Of a stretch of DNA of 64,000 bases, positions 44,696 through 57,599 are shown piece after piece. The DNA lies in the NCBI GenBank assembly GCA_026826555.1, contig JAKSZT010054399.1:3096781-3160780 (forward strand), given 5' to 3'. Source of the DNA: Tolypeutes matacus. Taxonomy: Eukaryota; Chordata; Mammalia; Cingulata; Chlamyphoridae. Made by a program: the position numbers and the translations under genes. A model generated the notes under the pieces. That model was not told where the DNA came from. It did not search any database and was given only the letters and a program-made list of their open reading frames with translations. Position 1 is the first letter of the stretch, and each line of letters begins with the position of its first letter.

Positions 44696-47393
44696 TCAGT
44701 AGGGTGCCTCTTGCACTAAAGCTTGAAACTGAAGAAGGCCTTCCTGGCAGACAGAGGACCTCAGGCCTAGTTTAGTCCAGCCACGCCTCCATTGGGCCAT
44801 CTCTGAATGGAAGTTGATGGGTCACTCTACCCTCAGCCCTCAAGCTGTATTTTCCTTCCTATCAGAAAACCCCCTTTGGGCAGTGCTCATAAAACCAAGG
44901 CACAGTGGTGGGAGACATCTTCCCAAAATATTAGTGATCTCACTGCAATTAGAAATAGGTCTCCCTGGAATCTCCAGCAATTCCAAAGTAGTCGTCTGCT
45001 TTCTGTTGCTAATCTAGGGTGAAATGACAAAGCAAAGGACAACGAAGTGAGTCTTCCCAAAGTTAAATTTATTCCCTTTTTAAAACTCTGCATAAAAGGA
45101 TTTCTACTATTTAGATATGCAAAATAATAGTTAATGACATTTTTAAAATATCCTTATTTGGAAAAACGAAATGTCAGCAACCATATGTCAGTCCCTGAAA
45201 CTTACGAAATGGTTTCACTGGTCTCTGAAACCCAGAAGTCTGAGAACACTCAGTGTGGTCCTTCCAGAGAGAACTTGTTTTTCCCCTTCATCTCTTCCTG
45301 CTCTTTCTCCTTACATGCATTGAAATCGCATTCCAGGCCCCAAGCCTTCATAAATTGCATCTCTTTTCCTGTACAATAAAAACAAATTATTATTTCTGTG
45401 CAATGTATTTTATTCATCATGTCTGTACTTCCTGAAGTCAATCTGAATTACAGGCATATTTGAAATGACTTGATTAAAATTTCATTAGGAGCATGACCAT
45501 TTATTTGAATCCCCAAACTCACTAAACAAAATTTCAGAGAAGTTTCAAAAATCTGTGAGTCCTCACCAATGGGGGTAAAAAAATTGTTATTTCTTCTCCC
45601 CAAACCGGTTTCCTCTGGTCAGCTTCTTTTTTTTCCATCCTAATATTTAATGTCATCCACCTCTCCAGAATCTTACATCAGCAAGTTAAAAGCTCTTGTC
45701 TCCCCTTGCAGTTACAGGGCTCAATTTATGTGAATGTGAATAAGATTTATGCTGTGTAATAAACATTACTAAAACGTGACAAAAGAGTGAAGATTTAAAG
45801 ACACTTGCTAATTTAGGATGACATTTTAAGCATTCACAGTCTTTAGAGCAATACATATTTCAGGACTTTATACAGGTTTCTAGGCAGAATGCCTATTAGG
45901 AAATGAAAATCATCCGTGTTTTTTCTCTCTCTTTGCACTCAACCCGCCCCCCCCCCCGCCCCCCAATTTATTGTTACCCGGTAGCTACCGGATTCGTCAG
46001 TATTTAGTGGTGCCTTCATGCTCAGCATCTGGATGTTAAACAAAATAGATTTTAATAGCTGAGGTGTGACACTGAGGTCTAACAGGAAATAGGGAAGAAA
46101 AAACATGAAAAAAGACTGGCCCACAACTTTAGTTATGGAAGCCCTGTTATAACCCTAAAGTTTTAAAAGACTGAAATGGACATAGTACCAGGTTTTTGGA
46201 AAAGGCTGCCAATGCTAGTTTTCCTTTTACAGGGGAAATTATACAAGTAAGTCCACCAAGACAACATGCCATGGATTTGGAAAGTTCATGCCTGGTCAGT
46301 TTTCTCACCTCCAGTTCTCTGGGCAGACTTCGTTCGTCAGCCTAATAAGGACTCACGCCAGCGGGGCTGAGTTCCGGGGCCAGCCCCTCGATCCGCATTT
46401 GATCTCACCTGGATGCCAGTCCTCGGCTTTGGCCTTGCCCTCTCCATTCAGGACCTCTTTTATTTCCAACACAAAATGGTCTCGTGTTGTTAAATGGTCT
46501 CTAATTTTTCTAATAGCAGACAGTGGAGTTTCTTGCTGGTTTTCAGTGAGCGTGCTTTATTTTGCCTCCCTAATTTGCTCCCAGTTGATTCTGATTCCAT
46601 TTACTAGGGCAAAAGGGAGGGGCCCTGGCTGCCCTGAAAGCTATGAGTTTGAAGGCATCCTAATCATCTCATGGGGTGCTGTGTGTAACACAAACCCCAT
46701 GTCCCCTCCGCTCCAAGTGGACGCCAGACTCGGTGGCTGAGTGACATGTGCTTTGGCATGCGGGCCTGTTTTCCCCTGCGTGATTTACTCTCCCCCTTTA
46801 ATTACCCCGGAGAAGGCAAGCCACAAATATTTGAGTCTTGCTTTTCAGGGTAAAAGGTATTCCCCAGAACAGGTCACCAACAGCGCCACATCCCTTTGGG
46901 GCCCGAGCTAATTCGGGGAATGGAAGTGCCAGGAGAGGTTCTGGTGTGGGTCTATCTCTACATTGCTAGTAATTTCAAAATTATACATCTAGTGGAGGTG
47001 TCATGATAGTGAATTATGTGTAGCCACAGATGAGAATTTAACTCATTCTGAGGGATCCCATAATGTTTAACAACCCATATTACAGAGAGCTACTTTTCTC
47101 TCCTCTTGGAGAATAGCACCCAGGAGCCATGCACGGAGGGGCTTACTAAGTATGGTATACTTTCTTGCATGCATAGTGTTTGTTCTAGGAACCTCCTCCC
47201 AGATCCCGCCACACCTTTTGAAAATTAAGTCTTGGTGCCACCTCTGGTTCCCGTAATCAACATGGGCACCATGAAACCCAGAGGCTCAAGAAATGAGTCA
47301 GAGCTGCCGCGTCTTTGCATGCCCCATCCTTGAATGTTCTGCCTTAAGCAAACCCATTTTCCTTCACATTTAGAGATGCTACACCTTATCTCC
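44696..47393. other. Long unique stretch
   Basis: No repeat family is recognised in 2.7 kb. There is a poly-C block (about 45945-45963) beside a perfect 14-bp CpG-containing palindrome, ccggtagctaccgg (45978-45991). No exon is recognised. Confidence 0.4.
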
Positions 47394-47782
47394 TGTCTTA
47401 GTTCTCCAGGGCTGCAGTAACAAAATACCACAGTCGACTTTAACGACAGGAGTTGGGCTACACAGTTCCGGAAACTAGAAGTCCAAATTCAAGGGGTCGG
47501 CAGCATTCTGCGACATTCTGGTGGTGGATTGCTGACAGTATCTCCAGCTCTGCCTCCATCACATGGCCGTCTCTCTCTTCGAGTGTCTCCTACCAATTGT
47601 GCCCACATTTTCTTGGCTTCTAAGGACTCCAGTCCTGTGGGATTAAGGCCCACCCTGACTCAGTTTGGAATCACTTTAATAACCCCTTCAAAGATCCTAG
47701 CTACAAGTGAGTTCAGTTCTCCCGGGCTGAGCGTTAGTACTTGAACATGTCTTTGTGAGGGGGTGTGATTCAATCTGTAACA
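47394..47782 (-). mobile_element. MaLR LTR (MLT1/MST-like)
   Basis: Starts TGTCTTAGTTCTCCAGGG and ends 'gattcaatctgtaaca', so TG...CA ends are visible. 'ggattaaggcccaccctgac' is an internal landmark. Confidence 0.87.
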
Positions 47783-48160
47783 CCTACCAGTGTATACTGT
47801 CAGGCAGATACATGCTTCGAATTATTTCACCACCAGTGGAGGAGTTTGCGAGGCCTGCCGTCTTCCCACTGCAGACGGAGGTCCCAGCCTTCTGTGGTCA
47901 TCATGGCCTCACTCTCATATTGGAGCTCACCATGCCACTGGGAAGGTCTTTTCCTTGAAAATGGTAATTTTCTTATATAACAGGCAGCTCTGTGCCATCA
48001 TCTAGTATATGCTGGTTAAAATAGAGCAACTCTTTCAAAACGGCTTTTTGTTTTCCTTGAAGTGAGTGTCAGCATTTAAGGGTACTTTGGGGCTTAAGCT
48101 CTCCCCTTGCTAAATACTCAGACAGGTCATTCTTTCATCTCTTGTACCATCCTGAGTGTT
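47783..48160. other. Unique sequence
   Basis: Nothing recognised. Confidence 0.4.
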
Positions 48161-48164
48161 CAGA

Positions 48165-48325
48165 GGCAGCATGGCTGAGTGGGTGGGTGCTCTGGTTTTA
48201 GCATCAGGAAGCAAGCTGTGTGACCTAAAGCAAATGACTTAATATCTCTGGATCTATAAAATGAGGTTATTAGGTCAGAGAGACTCAAAAGTAATTTTTG
48301 GTACTAAAAATCTGTGATTCAACAC
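48165..48325 (+). mobile_element. MIR SINE
   Basis: 'ggcagcatggctgagtgggt' (tRNA-like head) and 'gcaagctgtgtgacctaaag' are MIR landmarks. Confidence 0.72.
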
Positions 48326-48999
48326 TGACCACGGTCTAGGGGCAGCTCTGGACATATACGGTGAACAATATCCATTATCTCAATGTTTGGGAAATTTGGC
48401 TCTGTTTTTCAGATTGCTTTTACTTAATGACTTTTACTTAGACATATCCTACTGTTTTTCCTCATTCATTCATGATGTTGACTGGCTCATTTTGCTTCTC
48501 GCTGGCAGCAAATGAAGCTCTTCAGGCTTGCCCTTAAGAGGAGGTGTGAAAAATGAGATCCTCAAAGCAAACATAATAAGTGCTATTGAGGAGGAATTGT
48601 GAAAATCAACACTCAGTTTAGTAGATGTCGTTTAACTAAGTGAGCTGAGCTGGGCCATTGTGAAAATTCTCTAGAAACCAAAGCCATTAGAGCCTAGGGA
48701 GAACCAGACTGTGGCCTCAGCCCAGGACATGCTCTCTCAGCTCCTAAACGAATGCCATTACCCCAGTCCTGTCCCCACATCTAGGTGCTGCCTTTTTCAG
48801 TTAACCTCCTTAAAATATTTGAGGAGTGAAATGACGTGCTATTAAACAAATAAATAAGCAAAACAAACACGCCCAAAATGCCTAAGTGGAAAGAGAAGAT
48901 ATGTGAAATTTTGTTAAAAATCAATATTGTTAAAATATTAATAATAATTGAAACTGAGCAATGGATGATGGGAACATGGGGGTCGCTATTCTCTTTACT
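48326..48999. other. Unique, repeat-poor sequence
   Basis: AT-rich and even in composition. No gene recognised. Confidence 0.35.
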
Positions 49000-49010
49000 T
49001 ATGTGTATAT

Positions 49011-49092
49011 ATATTTTTTAATAATTTATTTTTTTTAATACTTAGATTACAAAAATGTTACACAAAAATTACAGGGATTCCCATGTGCCCCA
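49011..49092 (-). mobile_element. Very short L1 3' end insertion
   Basis: The T-rich start is followed by 'aatacttagattacaaaaat' and 'gggattcccatgtgccc', the terminal part of an L1 3' UTR. The 11-bp repeat tatgtgtatat flanks it at 49000-49010 and 49093-49103. It is only about 82 bp long. Confidence 0.75.
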
Positions 49093-49103
49093 TATGTGTA
49101 TAT

Positions 49104-50897
49104 TTTAAATTCACCAAAATAAAAAGTTTTATGCATTTAGCCTTTATCAGGTCCTATGCTAGGAGTAAGTAAGAGGCTGCAGAATTATTCCTGAAGTTCA
49201 TTTCCACATACAGAATATATTTAGGGATCTGCCTTCTGATTTTTAAAAAAATCATTTCCTATAAACTTTTAAAGCATTTTGTTCATCTAAATGTGTATAT
49301 TTCTGCTCTAATTGAAATTCCTAAATAGTCCCTTTCTGAACTGTCAAAATTCTAAAGCTGTTGATGGGTACAGCACTGGGGTTTCCATGGCAACCACTTC
49401 CATCGCCTAGGAGACGCTGGTCTGGTGATATCACCACTGAACTGGCTCAACTCTTGAAAACTTGGTGGCGCCCAAAAATGTGCAAACATGCCCTGAAAGT
49501 TTATCGGGCTTTTATTTTTAATGACTGGGGCCAAGCTTGGCCCATCAGAACTTGGAAAGCAGCAGCTCTGTTTTGAGGTTCTTCATTGTGTAGAGAATGG
49601 GAGATTCTATCTAACACTACCAGATCCTATTTGGTTAGTGAACTTTTATGTGAATAGCTCCAAAATAACCTTATCATCCATCATCGTGTGGTGGTGATGG
49701 AATTCAAGTTCATTGACAGAGTCTTAGTTCCCTTATGAGATAAGATGTTTCCAAATATGTCAAAATTGGAATATAGAATGTCTCGCAACTCAATTATTTT
49801 TTTTTCTTTTCTTCTGTCTTCTTTTTTTTCTCTTTCCTTCATTCTCTCCTTCTCTCTCTCTTTCTTTTCTTCTTGTATGAAGAGACAGGAGGATGCTGGA
49901 AGCTGGCATCATCAGGGTTTGTTCACATTCAATGTCTGCGCAAATGTGATGTGTCATTCCTAAATTGCCTCCTGTTAAACAGTTTATGGGAAAGTTATAT
50001 TAAAAATAAATCACTTCTCAATAAGCAGTTTTACTGGTGCATGGTCAAAACATTACGCAGGGAGGGGGAAGTCATTTAGTTCGCCTATTTTTTCCTATCC
50101 ACGGGCCTCAAGTTTCTTTCAATTACATCGAGAGGATCATTTAAACCGGGTGGTCCATCTTAAGGCAGCCACATTTAAATCTACTTTGCATTAAATGAGC
50201 TTGCTTTTAGATGAGTTTGCTGGCTCAAGAATACATCACAAAATGCAAATGTGATGATAAAGAAAGCTTTGGCTACATCATGGAAATGGGGAGCATTTCA
50301 GAAAGTGATGCTAGCACTGACTGCTAAGTGAAATGTCACCCCTTGAGCACTCCTCATGTTTTAAAAATTTAAATGTGTGCTGCTGAATCAAATATGTCCA
50401 TTTGATAGGTGGTAATTCATAAGTAACACAAAATAAGATGAGGTGCAAGCTTTCCCTCGCAAGTTTACACTGGTAAAAATACAAGGGGGGGATAAAGCTG
50501 TTAGAAGTCAAGGAAACGAGCAAATGCCTCCGGATATTTTATGTGGACGTCATTTTGAAGTTACTAGCAGGCACAGTGCTTCAGGTCAGTGATCCCACAT
50601 CTGAAGCTCTCGAGTTGGTGCCACACTAGGCTTAGCTCTTCGGAGAAGATAGAGGTAATGAAAAGAGTAGAATATTAGGGATGACCAAAAAGTAATTTAA
50701 TGAGCTTTGAAAGCAAACATTTCAGAATTTATACAGACAAAATAGGATTATTCTCTTTAAAATATTAGCCTTGTTGACAGCTGCGATGATTCTGACTCCA
50801 GCTACCCAGCGTTTGGTCAGACCCCACAGGTTGCGAGCCCACGGTCCCCACAGGCTGAGGGCACGGTCCCCACGAGACTGTCCTCACTTCAGACAGC
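49104..50897. other. Unique sequence with a TC-rich tract and an octamer site
   Basis: A pyrimidine-rich tract lies at 49796-49875. An ATGCAAAT octamer lies at 50243-50250 in an AT-rich, repeat-free block (about 50090-50300). No exon is recognised. Confidence 0.4.
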
Positions 50898-51590
50898 TGT
50901 CACAAGTTGGGAGGTCCCTTCACCACCTACACTTCTGGCTATGAATTTGGGGGTCCTCACCATCCACTGGAACGTCTCACAGAACTCAGAAAAGCTCTAT
51001 ACTTATGGTTAGTTCTATTTAGCAAAAAGGACACAAATAAGAGACAAGCAAGGTCTCCCCAACCCCTTAACCACAGGGTTAGGCTTCATGGAGTGGCCAG
51101 TCCCCACCCTAAGGCTACCAGGTGGCTGGCCCCACCCTGAGCCATCTCCTTAGTGTAAACTACCAGGTGTGGTCCTGGGCTCGCCATGAATAACAGATGC
51201 TCCTATCACGGGAAGTTCCAAGGACTTGATGTGGTGGGAGGTGTGGGAGGTGGGCAACATGGGAATCCCAGTGGGTTCCGTGTAATATTTTAGGTAATCT
51301 AAGCACCTCTTAAAATATATGTATATATATGTATATATAAATAACATTTTTGTAAGCAAATACACATATATGCATATATATTTATATATCATTTTACAAA
51401 TGTTTGTATGTATTGTGAGAATTTTGATTTTTACCCATAATTAAAAAAAAAACTTAGTGGGGAATAAAACCTTCAGCCTCTACAAAAAAAAAAAAAAAAA
51501 AAAAAAAAGAAGGTATCTCCCAGGAACCAGGGACAAAGACCAGTTAAAATCTTTATTATAGAACAATAGGCAATCCAGTTATTACAATGA
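50898..51590 (-). mobile_element. Old LTR-like repeat, interrupted by a young L1 end
   Basis: 'cacaagttgggaggtccctt', 'ccatccactggaacgtctca', 'cagaactcagaaaagctcta' and, after the L1, 'caggaaccagggacaaagac' look like one old ERV-class LTR. A 26-bp poly-A lies at about 51483-51508. Family and orientation are uncertain. Confidence 0.45.
51218..51453 (+). mobile_element. Young L1 3' end, near-identical to the copy at 31,279
   Basis: 'gggaatcccagtgggttccg', an AT run, 'gaattttgatttttacccat' and an A tract. It matches the minus-strand copy at 31.3 kb with three differences over about 230 bp by eye. The flanks acttgatg and acttagtg form an imperfect duplication. Confidence 0.83.
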
Positions 51591-51734
51591 TACTGTAGTT
51601 GTTCCAAAAAAAAAAAATGTTTTAATGCAAACTTCTTTTTTGAAATCAAAGACGGCAACCCAATTATGGCACACAGTTCTGAGTATCCACCAAACTCCAT
51701 TCTAGTGTAGAAGTTGTCTTAATAAATGGTCAGC

Positions 51735-51990
51735 TCCCCAGCTGAGAGTTATTGACATGGCTGCATGACTAAGTTCTCGGTGGAACATGAAAGGTGAAAG
51801 TGCCATGGGTCATTTCCAGACCCAGGTATGGCACTCAGCCTTTTCCCGTTCCGGAGTCCTTGAATGACTGTCTAGAGGAGACCTGCACAGCCAACCTGGT
51901 CGTCTCCTTTTAAATTTCTTAAGAGACATTTCAAATTTCTTCCTCTTTCTTAAGCCACTGCATTGTTGGGTCTTATCGTCATAGAGAGAA
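51735..51990 (+). mobile_element. Possible old LTR-like remnant
   Basis: 'gactaagttctcggtggaac', 'gggtcatttccagacccagg', 'ttaagccactgcattgttgg' recall an old mammalian LTR end. Weak. Confidence 0.35.
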
Positions 51991-52250
51991 AGATGTAGGC
52001 AATGAAAATAGTGACTATAATGAGTTACAAACCTGCTTGGTTAAGTAAGTCTTTGTGTAGATGTTAAGAAGTTTCATTCATTTATCGTTAGTTCTTATAT
52101 TAGGCTCCCATAGTGAGTGAACCAGGAGGCACACAGAAAATGCATAGAAGGCAGAAAATGCATGATGGGAAGAGAGATTAAAAAAAAATAAAAATAAAAA
52201 TAGTGGAGAAAGCACCATCAAAAATAATCAGTCCTGAAATTGTAACTTTT

Positions 52251-52429
52251 TTTTTTTTTTTTTAAGATTTTATTTATTTATTCATTTATTCATTTATCCC
52301 CCCCTTGCTGCTTGTGCTTGCTGGGTCAGTGTAGGCGGGCCTGCCTTCACCAGGAGGCCCCGGGAACCGAACCCGGGGCCTCCCATATTGCAAACGGGAG
52401 CCCCACTGATTGAGCCACAACTGCCTCCC
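52251..52429 (-). mobile_element. DAS-type SINE, single-unit copy
   Basis: On the minus strand: GGAGGCAGTTGTGGCTCAAT, B box ggttcggttcc, and a short tail with AAATAAATAA. A perfect 14-bp target duplication, aaattgtaactttt, lies at 52237-52250 and 52430-52443. It is a close sister of the 2,089-2,300 copy (same head variant and the same GGGTCAGCT/GACC spacer type). Confidence 0.93.
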
Positions 52430-52610
52430 AAATTGTAACTTTTTAATACAGGACAGGTTCCTCTCCACTCTTCTTACATAGAACCTGACTTTAACATTTT
52501 TCTCCATATCACAGAATTCTTCATAACTGAGATGCTTCTGAGAAGGAAGGACATTTTGCAAGGTTTTGTTGCCAAAATATTAAACTATCCAAAGGATCTT
52601 AGTGGGTCCA

Positions 52611-53095
52611 TGTTTCAGTTACCTCCTGCTGCGTAACAAACTGCCCTATAATAGTTTATGATTTGTCACAATTCTGAGTTGACATGGATCAGCTGGGAGA
52701 GTCTTCTGCTCCACATGGTGTGGCTGGGGGCACTCAGGTAGCTGCATTCAGCAGGGAACTTGGCAGGGGCTGGAACATCCAAGATGGCCTCATACCCTCC
52801 TGGGACTCCCCATACAGCCTCTTTAAGAGGTCTAACCTGAGCTTCCTTAAAGCATGGCAGCTGACTTCCCAAAGGGAGTGTTCCAAGACAGAAAAGCAGC
52901 AGCTCCCACTTCTTTTAAGGTCTGGCTCAGAAATTTTGGAATGTCACTGTTGCATTCCATCAGTCAGAGCAAGCCTCACAGTTATCCCAGGTTCCAGAGA
53001 GGGGAAACAGAGTTCTGGTCTTGAGGTAGGGGGCAGCTTGCAGCTACAGGGAGGAAGGTGTTACCATGCCCTAGCTGGACACCACATACTATAGG
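52611..53095 (-). mobile_element. Ancient LTR-like repeat
   Basis: 'gtttcagttacctcctgctg', 'cgtaacaaactgccctataa' and 'catggcagctgacttcccaa' match a widespread old mammalian repeat that starts with a 'CTGCTGCGTAACAAAC' motif, probably an ERVL-class LTR. Exact family not determined. Confidence 0.55.
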
Positions 53096-56086
53096 CCACC
53101 TAATAAAGTCACTTTGTGGTTGAAATGGAGGTCACGGGATGCCATCAGAGGGCTCGGGGTAGAGTACTCACACTGGTCGCTTCTACACAGGCTCTCGCAG
53201 AGGTTGAATTTTCTCGTCAATTAACGATAAGAAGAATAAGACCTATAGGAAAAGCCCTGTAAAAACTGAGGAGCACAAAGGTAATATTAGCTACTATTAT
53301 GGCCCAGACTCAATGCATAATCAGAAATCTTATTTATAACCTAACAAGAGCCCTGTGGCCAGATTTTTATCCGTTTTCAAGTCAAGTGAGAGAAAAAAAC
53401 GGACGTAGATTCCCAAGGCTAAAGATATAAATTTGGCCCTATGTGTCTTCTGTGTGCATGTCTGGGATATTTTCAACCAAGTTTTTCCATTCAGTTCCAG
53501 GCAGAAATTCGATAATTTTGTCTCATGAATCATCTCTTGATGGCACAGTTTGCAAGGTACAGAAAAATTATGTGAGGCCATGATGTTTGCTGGCCTACAT
53601 TCAAAGAAAATATGTAAAACCTAACTCCATGTGGTCTTTGAGTCACTCCTCAGATCCCAAATGCTCCCAGCCCTTGAACGTGACTTCGGTTAGCGGGCAC
53701 CCCATGGGGACCCCGTGGAGAGTATTGCTCTCCAGACACAGCAGAAAAAGATGATGATGGAGCGGTTGAGCAAATAAGGGGCATCTGCTCCCAGCGTTGG
53801 CTGCAGTGCTCATGAAAGAGAGTCTCTGAGACAGGAGTAAAAGTTGTCTGCATAATTTTTAACGATTCAAGGCACTGCTTAACAGGATGTTGTTGTCCCA
53901 GGTCAAGGACAGGAAAGATTTTTACAGAAAAGCAAGGCAAGACAGCAAGAATATATTGCAGATGGACTGAACCCAGAACAACGGGGATTAGAGAAGATTC
54001 GGGAAACATACAACAGCATAATTCTCCAGCACAGGAGAAGCATGAGATATAGTTTCTGGCTTCAAATTGTCTGTGTAGGTACACACACACACACATACAC
54101 ACACACACCTTTGAAGAGGCAATATATAATAAGGATATCATGCTTTATACAATTATCATGCAGGACTTACAAAGGAAAACCCAAGAACACTTCCTCAAAG
54201 CTCCATGTACTGGCTTCTCCTCTTGGATGGAAGACCTCAGACAGTGGCCTTGCCCTGGTGAAAACTCACCAAATCAGAATGGGTCTGCAGAGAAGATCAT
54301 TTCTCCCTTGTTAAAGGTCCTCACCTCCTGGTGAAACCGTCAAAAGAAAGCTTCCCGATCATTTGTCTCCATCAAAAAAACTTACTAAAATGAGATGGGA
54401 AAAAAAAAAGTTAAATTATTTTGGTTCCTAAGTTTCAGATGGAGTTGTATATTTCCCTAAAGGGTCAAAAATAGAACATTTATTAAACGGCAAGTTATTC
54501 AAAAATCGGCACAGGCCCCAGTTGTCTTTCAAAAGCTCTGATTTACTGCATGTTTCTCCCTGGAGAAAGGCCTTTTTTAGATGTTCATTTCCATTTTAAG
54601 CGATTCAGGGCTTTGATCTGTTGGGAGCATTCCTTTTCTTTCCCTGTTGTATTTCCAATAAGTTTAACAGAAGGCCCGGCAGCTCCTGTCAGGTATACAG
54701 ATGTCCAAGCCCATGTCTCGTCTCTTCCACCTGGAAGCAGGATGGTGACTGAGGTGGGGACTCCATGTCATCTGGTGGAGGGACTGACCAGTTCTGACCT
54801 CCAAATCAACAAGGATGAATGCACTTGCAGGAGATGCTTCCCCACCAGAGGGAGGTCATGGAAAAATCTAGGCCCTGAGAGTAAAGTTCATTTTCTTCCT
54901 CAAGTCACCAACAGGCTACATGGTCACTGTCATATTAGAAGGCAATGGCTTTTGCTTTTGAACAATGTGTGCCTTTTTTCTTTCCTCTTTTTTTTTTTTT
55001 TTTTTTTTTCACGTTGTGTGAGTAATGCCAATATGTGCCTGGAGCCTGCCAGCCATGATCCTTTCTATTCCAGACAGTCTGGAAGATAGAGGGTGACTTC
55101 GGTCACTTTTACTCTCAAACCTGGAACCCTGCTTTGTTTTTAAATCACATGACCCTTCTCTCCCTGCAGGACCATCTCTGGCTCACACTCCCCCTTAGTG
55201 TGAATCAGAAAGATTCTCCTTGTCAGGCATACACAGGTCCCTGCCCAGCATGGCAGGCCAAGCAAGGCTGGCTTTTAACTCCCACACATCTGCACACATC
55301 TGTGCCTGCCCTTCCACTTCCTACATCTTCCCCAAAGACACACACACACACACACACACACTTTGAAATCACAGGGTGGCACCAGATGATCTTTCTAGTG
55401 CTAAACATTCTGTCACGCTGCGATCTTTTTTCCATCTCTCTTTTTCTCTCCTTCTTTCTCTCCTTTTCTTCCTTCTTGCACTGTCCTGTTGGCTCCCCTC
55501 CGTCCCCTCTGCAGCAATAGCGTGAAAATTTATATAAACTTTAAATCCAGCCAACCTTTGAAACGGCCTCCAGTAGTTCAGGTCCAAGCAACATTTAAAA
55601 GCAGCTGCCTCCCAGTTGTCCCTGGGAATTTTATCCGTGAGCTATTCTAGTCAACTCTGTTCCATAAGCTAAGTCATTGTTAGTGGAAACAGGATTGCTG
55701 GGACAGCAGAGGCAGAATGAGAGATTGGTGCAGTTGGGTCCACCTGCTACCAGCTGCCACTGCCACCCTTCACAGGTAAATGGAGCACACCGGCTTAAAA
55801 AAAACTCTTCCCTTTTCTTGTAGCACATTTTTGTTTGTTTGTCAGATTACATGCTCAATCATTTGTGACAAGCTGCTGCTCTATGCAGGGCATCGTGTAA
55901 TCCAGCGTAAAACCTGGGCTCTCCGGGCAGGAAAGAAACTGATCCAAACCGTTCTCTAAGGTCTCTTACCCACTACAGAGGGAAAAAGAGATAACAAGGT
56001 TTTTTGGTGTTTGTTTGTTTTTTTTTCCAAGTGACTTTCTATGGCAGGGAGAGAAAGAAATTGTGTTCCCCAGGAGAAAGTGGTTA

Positions 56087-56136
56087 ATTTTATTTTATTT
56101 TATTTTATTTTATTTTATTTTATTTTATTTTATTTT
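56087..56136. repeat. (TTTTA)n pentanucleotide repeat
   Basis: About ten uninterrupted TTTTA units with no adjoining SINE body. Confidence 0.95.
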
Positions 56137-56441
56137 TGTAGCTGCAGGCAGTCTGTGGATAAGTGGGTATTACGTTCCTGGTACATCTCTAATTAATAAG
56201 ATCAATTGCCACTGTATTTTCTTTTACAAACTCATTTAGATATGTCAGGGCTGCAATTATTTTGAGAATGATCTGGCTTTACGCTTATTCATCTTTCCTC
56301 TTCCTCAAGGAGAAAATAAAACTGTCAGCTTAAATGCCCTTTGAAGTCTGTTTTAGATCCTTGATTGAAAATTAAAAACAAAGCTCTCTAGCCTACTGCC
56401 ATTTCCAGAGTCAAAGTTCCAATCCTCACATTCTTTGGGTG

Positions 56442-56461
56442 TGTGTGTGTGTGTGTGTGTG
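56442..56461. repeat. (GT)n microsatellite
   Basis: Uninterrupted dinucleotide run. Confidence 0.9.
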
Positions 56462-57599
56462 CACATACGTGTGTGTACTTGTGTGTTATCTCTATTTTTA
56501 AAAGGATAATTCATGCTGCCTTTCAAATAAAATGTTGCATCCCTCTGCTTGCATCTCCTTAGATCTGCAAGAACTTCTCTGAAGTATTATATTGTTTTAA
56601 ACTCATCTGCTGGACAGTCCTTTTTCTGATCTGTTGCTTTTCACTCCTCATGGAAAGTTTCCGAGAAGGATCTCCCTCCAAATGGAAATTATAATTCTCA
56701 CCAACCTAGAAAATGGGTTAGGAAGCTTTGCTCAACACCTCCGTGCCTCCTGCAATCACGACCGCAAGTTGGATTTGCAGAAATCCATCCGCATTCCTGA
56801 GCTCCAGAATTCCTCTCACCAGATGGGAAATGCCCACCTTCCCTTCTCCCAGTTTGCTTTCCCAGCTTCTCCTATCACAGAAAGACCCCAGCACTGGTTT
56901 CTGGGTCCCTCATCGAGAAGCTCAAGAAGTTCCACCCACCGCCAACTAACACACACAAAGAAACGCCTTCCTCCCTGCAGCACCTCAGGAATGCTTCTAG
57001 ACATTCCATATGGAGAGGGTGAAGCCAAACGCTTTCAAAAGGAGATTTAAACCTTTTCCTAGAGAAGGCCAAGCCTGGCACGAGGCTAACAAATCAAAGA
57101 AACTACACAGGGGCAAGCGCGGCCGTCTCTCCCAGGCCATCCCCTGCCTGCCGCTTCCCTCCCTGTCTTTTGTCTGATTTGTCTTTAAGGTTTTACCATT
57201 ATCCACCTGCTGACAAATGGATGCTTTTCTGGAAAGTGAGGTATTTCTAGAAGCTGGTAGACACTGACCGGCGTGTAGGAAGGTCTAGCAGCGGCCTGGC
57301 TGCCTCAGTTCATTATGTGAACAGGAGAGGCCTGGAGGTGGAGAGCTAGCATTACCTTCAAAATGATGATAAATGTGCCCCGGCCCGGGTGGTAATAAGG
57401 GAATTTCTAGCCAGGTCCTGTCTAGACCCGGGTTTGTTATGGAGTAAAGTGACAAAGGGGGCTATGGTGCCCCCTTCCTCGGGGACACCACCACATTTCC
57501 AGCCCCAGCCCTCGTCTGCCCCTCCCTGGGACTGCTGTAAATAACATTAGCCCGTCTTTCAGCCAGCTCTGGGAAGCTTATAAACTGAACACGGTTTTT

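Larger units (their letters stand above)
53096..57595. other. Long unique stretch with simple repeats
   Basis: Holds CA tracts (54079-54109, 55339-55361), poly-T (54988-55009), (TTTTA)n (56087-56136) and GT (56442-56461). No interspersed repeat or exon is recognised in 4.5 kb, which is unusual for this window. Confidence 0.45.
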
